Positions 26,124 to 34,140 of a stretch of DNA of 64,000 bases are shown piece by piece. The first letter of the stretch is position 1, and the number at the start of each line of letters is the position of its first letter. The notes under the pieces are model-generated. The model worked only from the letters and a program-made list of their open reading frames with translations. It had not been told where the DNA came from and ran no database searches. The translations under genes and the position numbers were made by a program. The stretch comes from Verrucomicrobiota bacterium (GTDB taxonomy: Bacteria > Verrucomicrobiota > Verrucomicrobiia > Opitutales > UBA2995): contig JAQBYJ010000007.1 of the NCBI GenBank assembly GCA_027622555.1, positions 34,058 through 98,057 on the forward strand. Direction: 5' to 3'.

Positions 26124-27344
26124 ATGATCAAGATCAACGAAAACTTTCTCAAGCTTAAGGCTTCGTATTTATTTGCCGACATCGCCAAGCGTGTGTCCGA
26201 GTTCCAGGCAGCCAATCCGGATCGTCCAATTATCAAAATGGGAATTGGAGATGTAACAGAGCCACTGCCGGACAGCGTCTTGAAAGCCTTTCATGAAGGA
26301 GTGGACGAAATGGCAGATCGAAAGACATTCCATGGTTATGGTCCTGAGCAAGGTTACGCGTTTCTTCGCGAAGCAATTGCAGCTGTTGATTTTCAGGCCC
26401 GCGGAGCTGCGGTTGACGCCGACGAAATTTTCGTCAGTGACGGAGCAAAGTGCGATTGCGGAAATGTGCAGGAAATTTTTTCAAATGACGTTCGTATCGC
26501 TGTGCCCGATCCGGTTTACCCGGTGTATGTTGACACCAACGTCATGGCTGGTCGCACGGGCCAGAATGTGAACGATCGCTATGAAGGGCTTGTTTACCTG
26601 GAATGCACACCGGACAACGGCTACTTCCCCGCACTCCCCAGCACTCCGGTCGATGTTATCTACCTGTGCTTTCCAAACAATCCCACCGGTGCCACGGCCA
26701 CCAAGGAACAACTGGAAGCGTTTGTGAAGTACGCGCAGGAAAACAAGGCGGTCATTCTTTATGACGCTGCTTATGTGGCTTTCATACGCGACGAATCGTT
26801 GCCTCAGTCGATTTATGAAATTGATGGTGCTGATGAAGTTGCCATTGAATTTCGGAGTTTGTCCAAGACCGCCGGTTTTACCGGAACCCGCTGTGCTTAC
26901 ACAGTAGTGCCCAAAAAGCTGATGGGCTACGATGCTGCTGGAAACGCAGTTAGTTTGCGCAACTTATGGTCTCGTCGGCACAGCACCAAATTTAACGGGA
27001 CTTCCTATCCGGTTCAAAAAGCTGCCGCTGCGGTTTTCACACCTGAAGGACAGGCCGAGACGCGTGCGTTGACCGACTACTACCTCAAGAATGCAAAACA
27101 CATTCGCGAGAAAATTCAAGAGCTTGGCCTGGGCTGTGTCGGTGGCGATAATTCGCCCTACGTCTGGATCGATATGAAAACGGATTCCTGGAGCGCCTTC
27201 GACATGTTTTTGAACAAGGCTGGTGTTGTTTGTACTCCTGGTGCCGGATTTGGATCCTGCGGTAAAACACACATTCGTTTGTCGGCTTTTAATTCGTACG
27301 AGAACGTGGTTAAAGCGATGCAGCGTATCGCCGAAGCTTTATAA
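26124..27344 (+). CDS. dapL: LL-diaminopimelate aminotransferase
   Basis: A 406-residue fold-type I PLP aminotransferase. The N terminus ([21 protein letters not shown]) and [10 protein letters not shown] are diagnostic for DapL rather than for general aspartate aminotransferases. [10 protein letters not shown] near residue 107 and the PLP-lysine region [13 protein letters not shown] (lysine about residue 252) follow. DapL converts tetrahydrodipicolinate directly to LL-diaminopimelate with glutamate as amino donor, replacing the succinylase or acetylase branches; it supplies lysine and the peptidoglycan cross-link residue. DapL is typical of Chlamydiae, Verrucomicrobiota, Spirochaetes, cyanobacteria and plants. 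A strong terminator lies about 200 bp downstream, with a possible mini-gene in between. Confidence 0.97.
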   Translation: MIKINENFLKLKASYLFADIAKRVSEFQAANPDRPIIKMGIGDVTEPLPDSVLKAFHEGVDEMADRKTFHGYGPEQGYAFLREAIAAVDFQARGAAVDADEIFVSDGAKCDCGNVQEIFSNDVRIAVPDPVYPVYVDTNVMAGRTGQNVNDRYEGLVYLECTPDNGYFPALPSTPVDVIYLCFPNNPTGATATKEQLEAFVKYAQENKAVILYDAAYVAFIRDESLPQSIYEIDGADEVAIEFRSLSKTAGFTGTRCAYTVVPKKLMGYDAAGNAVSLRNLWSRRHSTKFNGTSYPVQKAAAAVFTPEGQAETRALTDYYLKNAKHIREKIQELGLGCVGGDNSPYVWIDMKTDSWSAFDMFLNKAGVVCTPGAGFGSCGKTHIRLSAFNSYENVVKAMQRIAEAL

Positions 27345-27403
27345 GTTTCTTACACACATTGCGGTTGACATATCAAAACAGGAATTATTTCTAAGTATCT
27401 TCA

Positions 27404-27520
27404 ATGATACAAAATCTTCACATGCATCTCTCTGCGTCCTTCACTTTTTCGGTGGTGGCGATTGTGATTGTGTCCAAAAAATGGATGCACGGAGCGGGCA
27501 TGAAGCTGACTGTTAACTAA
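27404..27520 (+). CDS. Possible 38-residue hydrophobic mini-protein
   Basis: An ATG-started frame just downstream of dapL encodes 38 residues with a central hydrophobic helix (FTFSVVAIVIV) followed by basic residues (SKKW) and a C-terminal GMKLTVN. The size and shape resemble small membrane peptides. A TTGACA box lies at 27365-27370, but no good -10 box at standard spacing is clear, and no Shine-Dalgarno site is seen. A strong terminator 24 bp after the stop would end such a transcript. It could equally be an untranslated 3' region of dapL. Confidence 0.3.
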   Translation: MIQNLHMHLSASFTFSVVAIVIVSKKWMHGAGMKLTVN

Positions 27521-27544
27521 CAGATACCAAAACAAATTTCATGA

Positions 27545-27576
27545 AACCCGTTCCCGAAAAGGAACGGGTTTTTTTT
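27545..27576 (+). terminator. Strong intrinsic terminator after dapL
   Basis: A perfect 10-bp stem, AACCCGTTCC paired with GGAACGGGTT, encloses a six-base loop and runs into eight T residues. It terminates dapL and the possible mini-gene, and separates them from the GNAT gene that begins at 27600. Confidence 0.93.
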
Positions 27577-27599
27577 ATGTCCTAAATCCAAAACCCGTC

Positions 27600-28124
27600 A
27601 TGAATGACCGAAACTCAAAACCAAAACTGGAACCGTTGGAATGGCGCCACGCTCACGATTTGCAGCGTGTGGTAAATGACCCGACCATGACTGAATGGTC
27701 CAACATGCCGCATGCCTACTTTTCAAATGGAGCTCAGTCACTCATTCAACGAAGCCTGCATCAGGCTCGCAATGAGGGGAACCATATGCTCGCACTTTAC
27801 ATCGAAGATGATCTCTCCGGTGTGTTCAGCATTCAGCGGGATTCAGTAGTGTCCGACAAAGGGCATCTCCTCTTTTGGGTCGAGGCAAACTGTTGGAAAT
27901 CCGGGCGGTCTATCGCCTACCTTACGGATGTTGTCGGATTTGCGATGAAGCAACTTGGGTTATCTCAACTCTTCACCACCTGTCTCGAGCGAAATACAAT
28001 TTGTACACGTGCCCTGGAAGATGTCGGGTTTCAGCGTTTTGGTCGGCAGCGATCCTGTAGCCTCAGCGGTGACTCAGACGATACCGAGCTGCGTCTTTTT
28101 GTTCAGGCAGAACAAGGAATTTGA
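27600..28124 (+). CDS. GNAT-family N-acetyltransferase (RimJ/RimL-like)
   Basis: A 174-residue protein with a typical RimJ/RimL layout: PKLEPLEWRHAHDLQRVVND at the start, a central beta strand with LSGVFSIQ, and a C-terminal half with NTICTRALEDVGFQRFGR, which corresponds to the usual (N)xxSxRxxEKxGF motif of these acetyltransferases. The acetyl-CoA loop is less clear (ANCWKSGRSIAYLTD). The enzyme transfers an acetyl group to an amine of a protein N terminus or small molecule; substrate unknown. The gene stands alone between a terminator upstream and repeat DNA downstream. Confidence 0.82.
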   Translation: MNDRNSKPKLEPLEWRHAHDLQRVVNDPTMTEWSNMPHAYFSNGAQSLIQRSLHQARNEGNHMLALYIEDDLSGVFSIQRDSVVSDKGHLLFWVEANCWKSGRSIAYLTDVVGFAMKQLGLSQLFTTCLERNTICTRALEDVGFQRFGRQRSCSLSGDSDDTELRLFVQAEQGI

Positions 28125-28200
28125 AGAGAACGACCCTCATTACCAAACGACATTGTTGTTGAAACTGACCTTGCCGGACGGACCCTCAATCGACCCTTGA

Positions 28201-28270
28201 GGATCGGGGCGTAAAGCCCCTCCTACAAAATACGAATAGAAAACTGTAGGAGCGGGTTTATCCCGCGATT
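28201..28270. repeat. REP doublet (GGATCGGGGC ... GTAGGAGCGGGT)
   Basis: The first half is GGATCGGGGCGTAAAGCCCC followed by TCCTACA; the second half begins TGTAGGAGCGGG, has TTTATCCCGCGATT, and is inverted relative to the first. It lies between the convergent GNAT and flavin-reductase genes. The flanking DNA at 28325-28335 holds AAGTAAGACGAAGA, matching the arms of the element at 24.4-24.9 kb. Confidence 0.85.
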
Positions 28271-28376
28271 GCTTGGGGGAGATTAGAAAGCAGAGAAGCG
28301 TGGTGAGGTCGAAAACTTTCAAGTAAGACGAAGATGTATTTAAATACCTACCAGGACTTGGGGTCGCTGTAGTAAA

Positions 28377-28988
28377 CTAGTCTGGTCGAACGACAGTTAT
28401 GATGTCACCGATGGTTGAATAATCGTTGCCACCGAGACGGGCAATCGGATCGAGTGCCTTTGCATCGATCTTCAAACGATTGTTTTTCGTGGTGGCGATT
28501 CCGTCGTTTATGTATGCTGCCAACACTTTCCCGAGAATCAGGCCTCTTGGACCTTCGCCCACTTCGTGAATTGCAAATCGTTCACAGAGAAAGGCAATAC
28601 GGGGATCCTTAAGTCTGGGTAGCGGCCAACCTTCAACCGGCTCGGTTTCCAGCTTTAAAAAATCTACCTCGGATATTCCTTCGTCGAGACTTGCCGCAGA
28701 ACCGCTTACGGCCTCTGCCATTTCTCTATGAGGAATGTGAATTACAAAATCACTTCGTTCCTCGATGTTTTTCCACGTGTCTTTTTGTGATCCGTCCTCT
28801 TTGCGTCCCGCGGCGATGGATACAATCGGAGGTGTTCCGCAAACGCCGTTAAAAAAGGAGAAAGGGGCCAGGTTGTGCGATCCGTTTGCATTTTGACTCA
28901 ACACCCAGGCTACGGGTCGGGGCACAATCGTTTGAATTAGCGTATAGTATATTTGATCGGAACTAAGATTTTGAAAATTGAGTAGCAT
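28377..28988 (-). CDS. Flavin reductase-like, FMN-binding split-barrel protein
   Basis: A 203-residue protein of the flavin reductase / DIM6-NTAB family. The N-terminal part reads QTIVPRPVAWVLSQN, followed by NLAPFSFFNGVCGTPPIVSIAAG, which is the FMN-binding split-barrel pattern; DTWKNIEERSDFVIHI then matches the usual KDTxxNI motif. Such enzymes bind FMN and reduce flavin or act as NAD(P)H-dependent oxidoreductases. Its start overlaps the end of a small membrane-protein gene by 52 bases, so the two may be translationally coupled. Specific substrate unknown. Confidence 0.9.
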   Translation of the reverse strand: MLLNFQNLSSDQIYYTLIQTIVPRPVAWVLSQNANGSHNLAPFSFFNGVCGTPPIVSIAAGRKEDGSQKDTWKNIEERSDFVIHIPHREMAEAVSGSAASLDEGISEVDFLKLETEPVEGWPLPRLKDPRIAFLCERFAIHEVGEGPRGLILGKVLAAYINDGIATTKNNRLKIDAKALDPIARLGGNDYSTIGDIITVVRPD

Positions 28989-29152
28989 ATTGTTAGAAAA
29001 AGAAAAACAGAAACGAAGGCAACATCAAGGGGACATCGATGAGTGGCTTGAGGTTTTCCCTGCCGTTTTTGGTCGTGTAAATGCAGGCAAGCAATTGCCA
29101 CGGTTGAAATGAGAAGTAAGAAAGAAAATATCCCAAAATCAAGCAGACTCAT
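28937..29152 (-). CDS. Small two-helix membrane protein overlapping the flavin reductase gene
   Basis: I place the start at 29152 because AGGAG (29158-29162) lies five bases upstream, one of the clearest ribosome-binding sites in the window. This gives a 71-residue protein with two membrane segments (about residues 5-22 and 46-62) and a basic linker with two histidines (LHLHDQKRQGK). The 3' end overlaps the start of the flavin-reductase gene by 52 bases in another frame. No family is recognised. The good ribosome site argues for a real gene; the long overlap argues against. Confidence 0.45.
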   Translation of the reverse strand: MSLLDFGIFSFLLLISTVAIACLHLHDQKRQGKPQATHRCPLDVAFVSVFLFLTICYSIFKILVPIKYTIR

Positions 29153-29398
29153 TATTACTCCTGAAATGAGGTTCACAGAAACCATTATTATCAATAGTGC
29201 CTGACGGTTAAGGCCTTGGTTCCCAGCTGGCTGTTTGTCCCAGTTGCCTGAAGAATACCTCCTGCCAAATGAGCCCAGCCGTCACTGCATCCAATGAAAG
29301 CTACTGCATTCAACGAAAGAAGAAGATAGCTGTGTTTTCGGTTTTGATACTGACCGAAGTTATGAAATGCTGAACCTGAATTGAAAGAAGTATCTAAA

Positions 29399-30454
29399 GT
29401 GAAGTATGATTATCTCATCGTCGGCCAAGGTATTGCCGGCAGTTTGCTCGCGCTAAATCTAATCGGTCGAGGGAAGCGCGTACTGGTGGTTGATGACGGG
29501 CACATCCATTCGGCTTCCAAAGTAGCTGCCGGGTTGATTAATCCCATAACCGGGCGAAGGCATGTTCTGACCTGGCGATTTCTGGAATTCTGGAAATTCC
29601 TTCTCGAAGATTATCCGAAATGGGAGACGCAGTTGGGGAGCGTGTTTTTTTATCAAAAACCGCTGCTTCGGTTTCTTAAGACCGCTGACGAGAAAACCTT
29701 TTTTGAGCTAAAATATAACGCGGGCGATTTTGAAGGAATTGATTTAGAGTATCCTGTAAAAACAGATTCGTTGTCTGGATTGCTGGTGGAAGAAGCAGCT
29801 TATCAACTTCAACAAACGGGTTTTGTGGCCCAGAATGAATTTATTCTAAAGACGAGGACGTGGTTGAATAAAACGGGGTGCTTGCTGGAGGATACCTGGA
29901 GTTCACTTGATTTTGATCGAGATCCTGAGGGAGTTCGATGGAAAGAATATCGAGCATCAAAGGTCATATTTACCCAAGGGTTTCAGAACGATTCGAATCC
30001 TTATTTCAAAGATTTGCCCTTCCGTCATGCGAAGGGGGAACTGTTGGAATTGGAGGGGCCAAAGCTAGATGGAATGCCCGTTTTGAATCGTGGGAAATGG
30101 CTTTTACCTCTTTCACCCGGTCGTTTTCGAGCGGGTGCGACCTACGATCTTAAAACTACAGATTTATCCGTTTCGCTGGAAGGGAAAGAAGAGACACTCC
30201 ATGCGTTGGGTGAGCTCGTCGATTGGGAGTTTAAGGTGATTGGGCAAGAAGCCGGTGTGCGCCCGGCGCTGCACGATTTTAAACCGGTTGTCGGTCGGCA
30301 TCCCTGGTATCCTGAGTTGATTATTTTTAATGGACTGGGTTCGAAGGGATCGCTTCAGGCCCCACTATTAGCTAAGGAATTGGTCGATCATCTGGAGGAT
30401 GGTTCTGCGCTTCACCCTGACTCGGATGTGGATAGGTTTCGAAAGTATCTATGA
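29399..30454 (+). CDS. FAD-dependent oxidoreductase of the DAO family, MnmC(o)/MnmL-like
   Basis: A 351-residue protein beginning at a GTG (29399), so that it opens KYDYLIVGQGIAGSLLA, the FAD-binding Rossmann motif at the N terminus, as in relatives; a TTG 18 bases earlier is an alternative. VAAGLINPITGRRHVLTW near residue 47 is characteristic of the oxidoreductase half of MnmC and its stand-alone relative MnmL. The C-terminal GQEAGVRPALHDFKPVVG and FNGLGSKGSLQAPLLA match the DAO fold. Family knowledge: these enzymes oxidatively cleave the carboxymethyl group from cmnm5U at tRNA position 34. The stop codon overlaps the start of the methyltransferase gene by four bases (ATGA), which strongly suggests a shared pathway. 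Confidence 0.82.
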   Translation: MKYDYLIVGQGIAGSLLALNLIGRGKRVLVVDDGHIHSASKVAAGLINPITGRRHVLTWRFLEFWKFLLEDYPKWETQLGSVFFYQKPLLRFLKTADEKTFFELKYNAGDFEGIDLEYPVKTDSLSGLLVEEAAYQLQQTGFVAQNEFILKTRTWLNKTGCLLEDTWSSLDFDRDPEGVRWKEYRASKVIFTQGFQNDSNPYFKDLPFRHAKGELLELEGPKLDGMPVLNRGKWLLPLSPGRFRAGATYDLKTTDLSVSLEGKEETLHALGELVDWEFKVIGQEAGVRPALHDFKPVVGRHPWYPELIIFNGLGSKGSLQAPLLAKELVDHLEDGSALHPDSDVDRFRKYL

Positions 30455-31029
30455 ATCCATTCAGTCCAGTAGAAGTAGCGCATCGTTTTGTGGGATCCTT
30501 GGTTTCTGAAGGAGATCACTGCATCGATGCTACTTTAGGAAATGGAAATGATACGGTTTTCCTTGCCCAGCTTGTTGGAATTTCCGGGCACGTCCTTGGT
30601 TTCGATGTGCAGGAAACGGCTGTCAAGAATGCTCAAGCTCGGTTACTCGGACTTCAATTACAGAATGTCGTTACCTGTCATCATGGTGGTCATGAGTTAA
30701 TTGACAGCAGGCTCAGGTCTCTCGGGTGGGATTCAATTCAACTGGCCATGTTCAATCTTGGTTACCTCCCCGGTTCTGATAGGTCAGTCATTACGCATAG
30801 TGAAACAACCTTGGTGGCTCTCCGGGCTTGTTTAGGTGCGCTTTCTCCAGGAGGCGCAATCTCGATTGTGTCCTATCGGGGGCATGCCGGAGGAGTTGAT
30901 GAATGTAACGCGATTGAGGAGTGGTTCCGCATACTCCCGAGAGATGAATTCTTTACCGTGCGCTATGAACGATGGACAAAAGAAAAAGGGATAACTCCGG
31001 TATTATTTTGGCTACAGCGGCGGACCTAA
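30451..31029 (+). CDS. mnmM: SAM-dependent methyltransferase, YtqB/MnmM-like (tRNA nm5U34 methyltransferase)
   Basis: A 192-residue class I methyltransferase of the PF06962 group. The SAM motif DATLGNGNDTVFLAQ lies at about residues 27-41, GHVLGFDVQ at about 48-56, and the family motif MFNLGYLPGSD near residue 101. B. subtilis YtqB (MnmM) methylates nm5(s2)U34 to mnm5(s2)U34. The gene starts inside the stop codon of the MnmC(o)/MnmL-like gene, giving the two successive steps of the pathway. The family call is strong; the tRNA role is inferred from family and context. An rRNA target, as older annotations suggest, is the alternative. Confidence 0.85.
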   Translation: MNPFSPVEVAHRFVGSLVSEGDHCIDATLGNGNDTVFLAQLVGISGHVLGFDVQETAVKNAQARLLGLQLQNVVTCHHGGHELIDSRLRSLGWDSIQLAMFNLGYLPGSDRSVITHSETTLVALRACLGALSPGGAISIVSYRGHAGGVDECNAIEEWFRILPRDEFFTVRYERWTKEKGITPVLFWLQRRT

Positions 31030-31086
31030 ACTAGAGGGTTGCCTAGGGCACTCTAATCCACAGATTGTCCCCATCTTCCCTGTAGC

Positions 31087-32598
31087 ATGAACGATCAACT
31101 GATAAGCGAAATTCTTCTGGCACGCCAACGAGTCTATGCCTTGGCTCCAGCGACGCCTTTGCAGTCGTTGGAAATTGATTTGGGTTTCGAATGTTTCATA
31201 AAGCGCGAAGATCTTTCGCCCATCAATGCATACAAATGGCGGGGTGCATTTAATCGGATGTCTCTTCTCAGCGAAGATGAACTTAAACGTGGCGTCGTAA
31301 CTGCTTCAGCGGGAAATCATGCGCAAGGCGTGGCTCTGTCTGCTAAAAAGATCGGCACCCACGCACGCATCTACATGCCGCTCTCAACCCCAAAAATGAA
31401 GCAGCTGGCGGTCAAGCGACACGGGGGTGATCAGGTGGAAGTTCGTCTTATTGGAGATTCCTACGATGAAGCGGCGAGTGAAGCTAAACGTGTAAGTGCT
31501 GAAGAGGGGCTTACCTATATTCATGCATATGATGATCTCCATGTAATGGCTGGGCAGGGTACGATTGCCGACGAGATTGCCATGTCGGGAAAAGGTCCGT
31601 TCGACGTGGTATTTCTTCAAATTGGCGGCGGTGGTTTAGCTGCCTCGATTGCCACCTGGCTCAAACAAATTTATCCTTCCATCAAAATCATTGGAGTTGA
31701 AGGTGAGCACCAGGCTTCGATGGCCGCAGCGGTGAAAGCTGGGAAGCCCGTTGCTCTCGATTATGTAGATGTGTTTTGTGATGGCACCGCGGTTAAAAAG
31801 GCTGGCGATCATACGTACCCGATATGCCGTGACGTTATAGATCAGTTTATGACGGTGACGAACGATGAAGTAAGTGCCGCCATAGAAGTTTTGTGGAATA
31901 CCATTCGTGCGATCCCGGAACCATCAGGTGCCATGGGATTAGCCGCAGCCATGAAGTTGAAGGATGATCTCCAGGGAAAAAAAGTGGTTACCATCCTTTG
32001 TGGTGCGAACATGGACTTCCATCAGCTGGGAAATATTTCGAATGCATCAGGCGTGGGATCTGCCACCAAACGTTATTTCCGTTTTCATATTAAAGAAGAA
32101 CCGGGAGAATTGTTGCGCCTGCTTGAAAATGGCTTGGATGAGTTCAATATTGTGGACTTTCAATATGGGAAAACCCACGAGACCGGTTCCTGGCCTATTC
32201 TTGGAGTTGAAGGAGGAAGCGAAGCCCTGAAGCAGTTGCCCGATCAACTGAAAAGTGCGTCTATTCTTTTTGAGAATGTCACCTCTAGTCCGGACGTTGT
32301 ATTTCGTGTTATTCCGTTTCGATCTCAAATAATAACGAATCCGTACTTTTTCGAGCTGGAATTTCCCGAGCGAAAAGGGGCCCTACACGACTTCCTGAAA
32401 TCGGTGAGTTGCTCAGCGAATATTTGTTACTTCAACTACCAGTATACCGGTGAACGGGTAGGCCGTGCTTTGATCGGTTTTGAATTTCCGAATGAGGATG
32501 AACGGCAATTATTTGTCGAAGGCATGAGCTCCGGCCATTGGCAATTTAGGGCCTTTGAGGAGATCCCGGTTGAAGCATTGAGGAGAATAATCGGGTAG
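31087..32598 (+). CDS. ilvA: Threonine ammonia-lyase (threonine deaminase), biosynthetic
   Basis: A 503-residue PLP enzyme. The catalytic lysine is Lys50 in NAYKWRGAFNRM; the motif KREDLSPINAYK is typical of IlvA. SAGNHAQGVALSAK near residue 75 binds the substrate and PLP phosphate, and the glycine loop is QIGGGGLAA. From about residue 330 to the end are two ACT-like regulatory domains (YFRFHIKEEPGELLRL and YFFELEFPERKGALHDFL), as in the feedback-inhibited E. coli enzyme. It makes 2-oxobutyrate for isoleucine. It lies 57 bp after the methyltransferase gene and may be cotranscribed. Confidence 0.95.
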   Translation: MNDQLISEILLARQRVYALAPATPLQSLEIDLGFECFIKREDLSPINAYKWRGAFNRMSLLSEDELKRGVVTASAGNHAQGVALSAKKIGTHARIYMPLSTPKMKQLAVKRHGGDQVEVRLIGDSYDEAASEAKRVSAEEGLTYIHAYDDLHVMAGQGTIADEIAMSGKGPFDVVFLQIGGGGLAASIATWLKQIYPSIKIIGVEGEHQASMAAAVKAGKPVALDYVDVFCDGTAVKKAGDHTYPICRDVIDQFMTVTNDEVSAAIEVLWNTIRAIPEPSGAMGLAAAMKLKDDLQGKKVVTILCGANMDFHQLGNISNASGVGSATKRYFRFHIKEEPGELLRLLENGLDEFNIVDFQYGKTHETGSWPILGVEGGSEALKQLPDQLKSASILFENVTSSPDVVFRVIPFRSQIITNPYFFELEFPERKGALHDFLKSVSCSANICYFNYQYTGERVGRALIGFEFPNEDERQLFVEGMSSGHWQFRAFEEIPVEALRRIIG

Positions 32599-32768
32599 GG
32601 CACGGTCGCCCATTTATGTGGGATTGAGGTACTTCTTGGATTCGTTAAGAATGCCGATACGAAGAGGAAAAGGGTCAATGTTCATATTTCATATTTTTGC
32701 TCTCTCCGCATACTTCTTCTCCCATTTCCACTAATTTTCTAAGATTGTTCTTGGTAGAAAGGAAAAAA

Positions 32769-33029
32769 GGGGACGGACCTGAATGGCGCTAAGTTAAGAG
32801 GCATTTTTGAATTATAACTACGATCAAGGTCATTTCATTCGTATTCAATAGATAGGGTTGTTCATCGTATTTTTCGAATAAAAATTGCATTTACATGTAG
32901 GAATGGTGCTCCCTCGCCGTCCGCGATTGAAACGAAACCCTCGGTCGCCTGCGGAGAGACGACCCTACCTTTTTTAGCCTAATTTGTTCAATAACCGGCC
33001 TTAACTTAGTGTCATTCAGGTCCGTCCCC
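32769..33029. mobile_element. MITE-like element with 30-bp terminal inverted repeats
   Basis: The ends are inverted copies: GGGGACGGACCTGAATG opens the left end (32769-32798), and the right end (33000-33029) reads as its complement, with 28 of 30 bases paired. Each end finishes in CTAAGTTAAG toward the inside. The 200-bp interior has no open frame, and includes a GGTCG/CGACC palindrome near 32940-32970. No transposase is present. The ends resemble sequences seen beside IS200-like/REP-associated tyrosine transposases (recollection, not verified), which would mobilise it in trans. Confidence 0.75.
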
Positions 33030-33052
33030 ATCCCCTTTTCCATACCCTTTCT

Positions 33053-33375
33053 TTATACCTCTTTGTTCCCATCGATGATTCCGTAGTCTCTAGCTGAAGA
33101 CAGATATCCAAGTTTTTGTTTATCCTTGGCATATGATAAGGTATCAGATGCTTTAGCCTCTATCTTGATAAATGGTGCAATAATACCCCCAATTGTTGCT
33201 ATTGGGAAAGTCAGACCTGGTGCAAAAAAATCAATAAGTGCACCTTGGGCTGCTCCGGAAAGCATGTCCTTGCCGCTAATATTCAAACCAATACTTAAAT
33301 CGTATTTTCTTAGCTTCTTGAAAGTTTCAGTCGAGACACGATCAAGGTCTGCAATCGATTCTGCTAATTCAGAAA
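33053..33375 (-). pseudogene. C-terminal part of a DUF6236-like gene, separated by a one-base frameshift
   Basis: If one A is added to the run of six A residues at the end of the upstream frame (plus-strand T run at about 33379-33384), the frame reads on through SVSELAESIADLDRVSTETF, KKLRKYDLSIGLNISG, and into a hydrophobic Gly-rich C terminus (GAAQGALIDFFAPGLTFP). A stop-free continuation of this length is unlikely by chance, so it is the second part of the same gene. The fragment may still be translated from an internal ATG at 33286. Cause could be real mutation, assembly error or slippage. Confidence 0.7.
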
Positions 33376-33924
33376 CACTTTTTTAGCTGCTAAATCTTCG
33401 TCCGGACTTTTGAGGACATCTATGTAGAGCTCGTCCACTAGATTGTGCAATCTACCCAATTCATCCATTCTCTTTTCTTTAAACTCCAGAATCTCATTGT
33501 AAGAGACATCTTCATGAGGCGCTGGAAGGGCGGAGCAAATTGAAGCTTTCAAGTAGTCTCTTTTTGATGACGAATCTGGAGGTAAGATAAATTCGTCTCC
33601 GTATTGATGAATACTCCAATCTGTATCTACATCTTTAAATAGATTTTGTGCTACAATCGATTGGCACGCTAGAACTGCATCAGTCACCATATCTCCAGAA
33701 TAACTTCCAGAGAAATTTATAAGGGGACGTTTCAAAACATCCGATACAGAAGGATCATTTTCTCCTGGAATTCCTATATAAACCAAATTGTTTCCCGGGA
33801 TTACGACTTGGTCCCAATATAGTAGTAAATATCCAATTTCCTCCTTAGATATGCTGCGTTCCAGTGTGAAACTGCCTTGATGCCGACTAATGACTCCCGG
33901 CTGTGCTATTACTCCACGCTTCAT
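33364..33924 (-). CDS. DUF6236-like protein, N-terminal part before the frameshift
   Basis: I start at 33924, where MKRGVIAQPG opens as in relatives; a longer frame to 33999 adds 25 unlikely residues. The visible 186 residues include EEIGYLLLYWDQVVIPGNNLVY near residues 27-48 and a helical region DELGRLHNLVDELYIDVLKS. They stop prematurely after AAKKVFLN, and the C-terminal part continues in another frame downstream; the restored protein would be about 290 residues. DUF6236 proteins have no settled function. The gene is flanked by the MITE and is visibly AT-richer than its neighbours, which suggests transfer. Confidence 0.65.
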   Translation of the reverse strand: MKRGVIAQPGVISRHQGSFTLERSISKEEIGYLLLYWDQVVIPGNNLVYIGIPGENDPSVSDVLKRPLINFSGSYSGDMVTDAVLACQSIVAQNLFKDVDTDWSIHQYGDEFILPPDSSSKRDYLKASICSALPAPHEDVSYNEILEFKEKRMDELGRLHNLVDELYIDVLKSPDEDLAAKKVFLN

Positions 33925-34140
33925 TTTGTATAACGTTATTATGCACAACTCAGGTGTGTAACAGGGTAGAGGGTTTGTAGGGAATAACAGGGGGTGCATA
34001 ACTTCCGTAACTGTGAAATGAACAAGGTAATTGCAGCAATATCAAAGTTTATGCTCTTGGCTTTTAATTGCTTACAAAACCCGTGGCAATTGAGAGAGCG
34101 GACCAGAGAACTTAAGAAAATTCTCAAAATTGCCAGAAAT

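Noticed and set aside
33376..33390. Programmed -1 frameshift site in the DUF6236-like gene
   Set aside because: The six-A run is not in the X-XXY-YYZ phase for tandem slippage and no downstream structure is evident; a plain indel is simpler.
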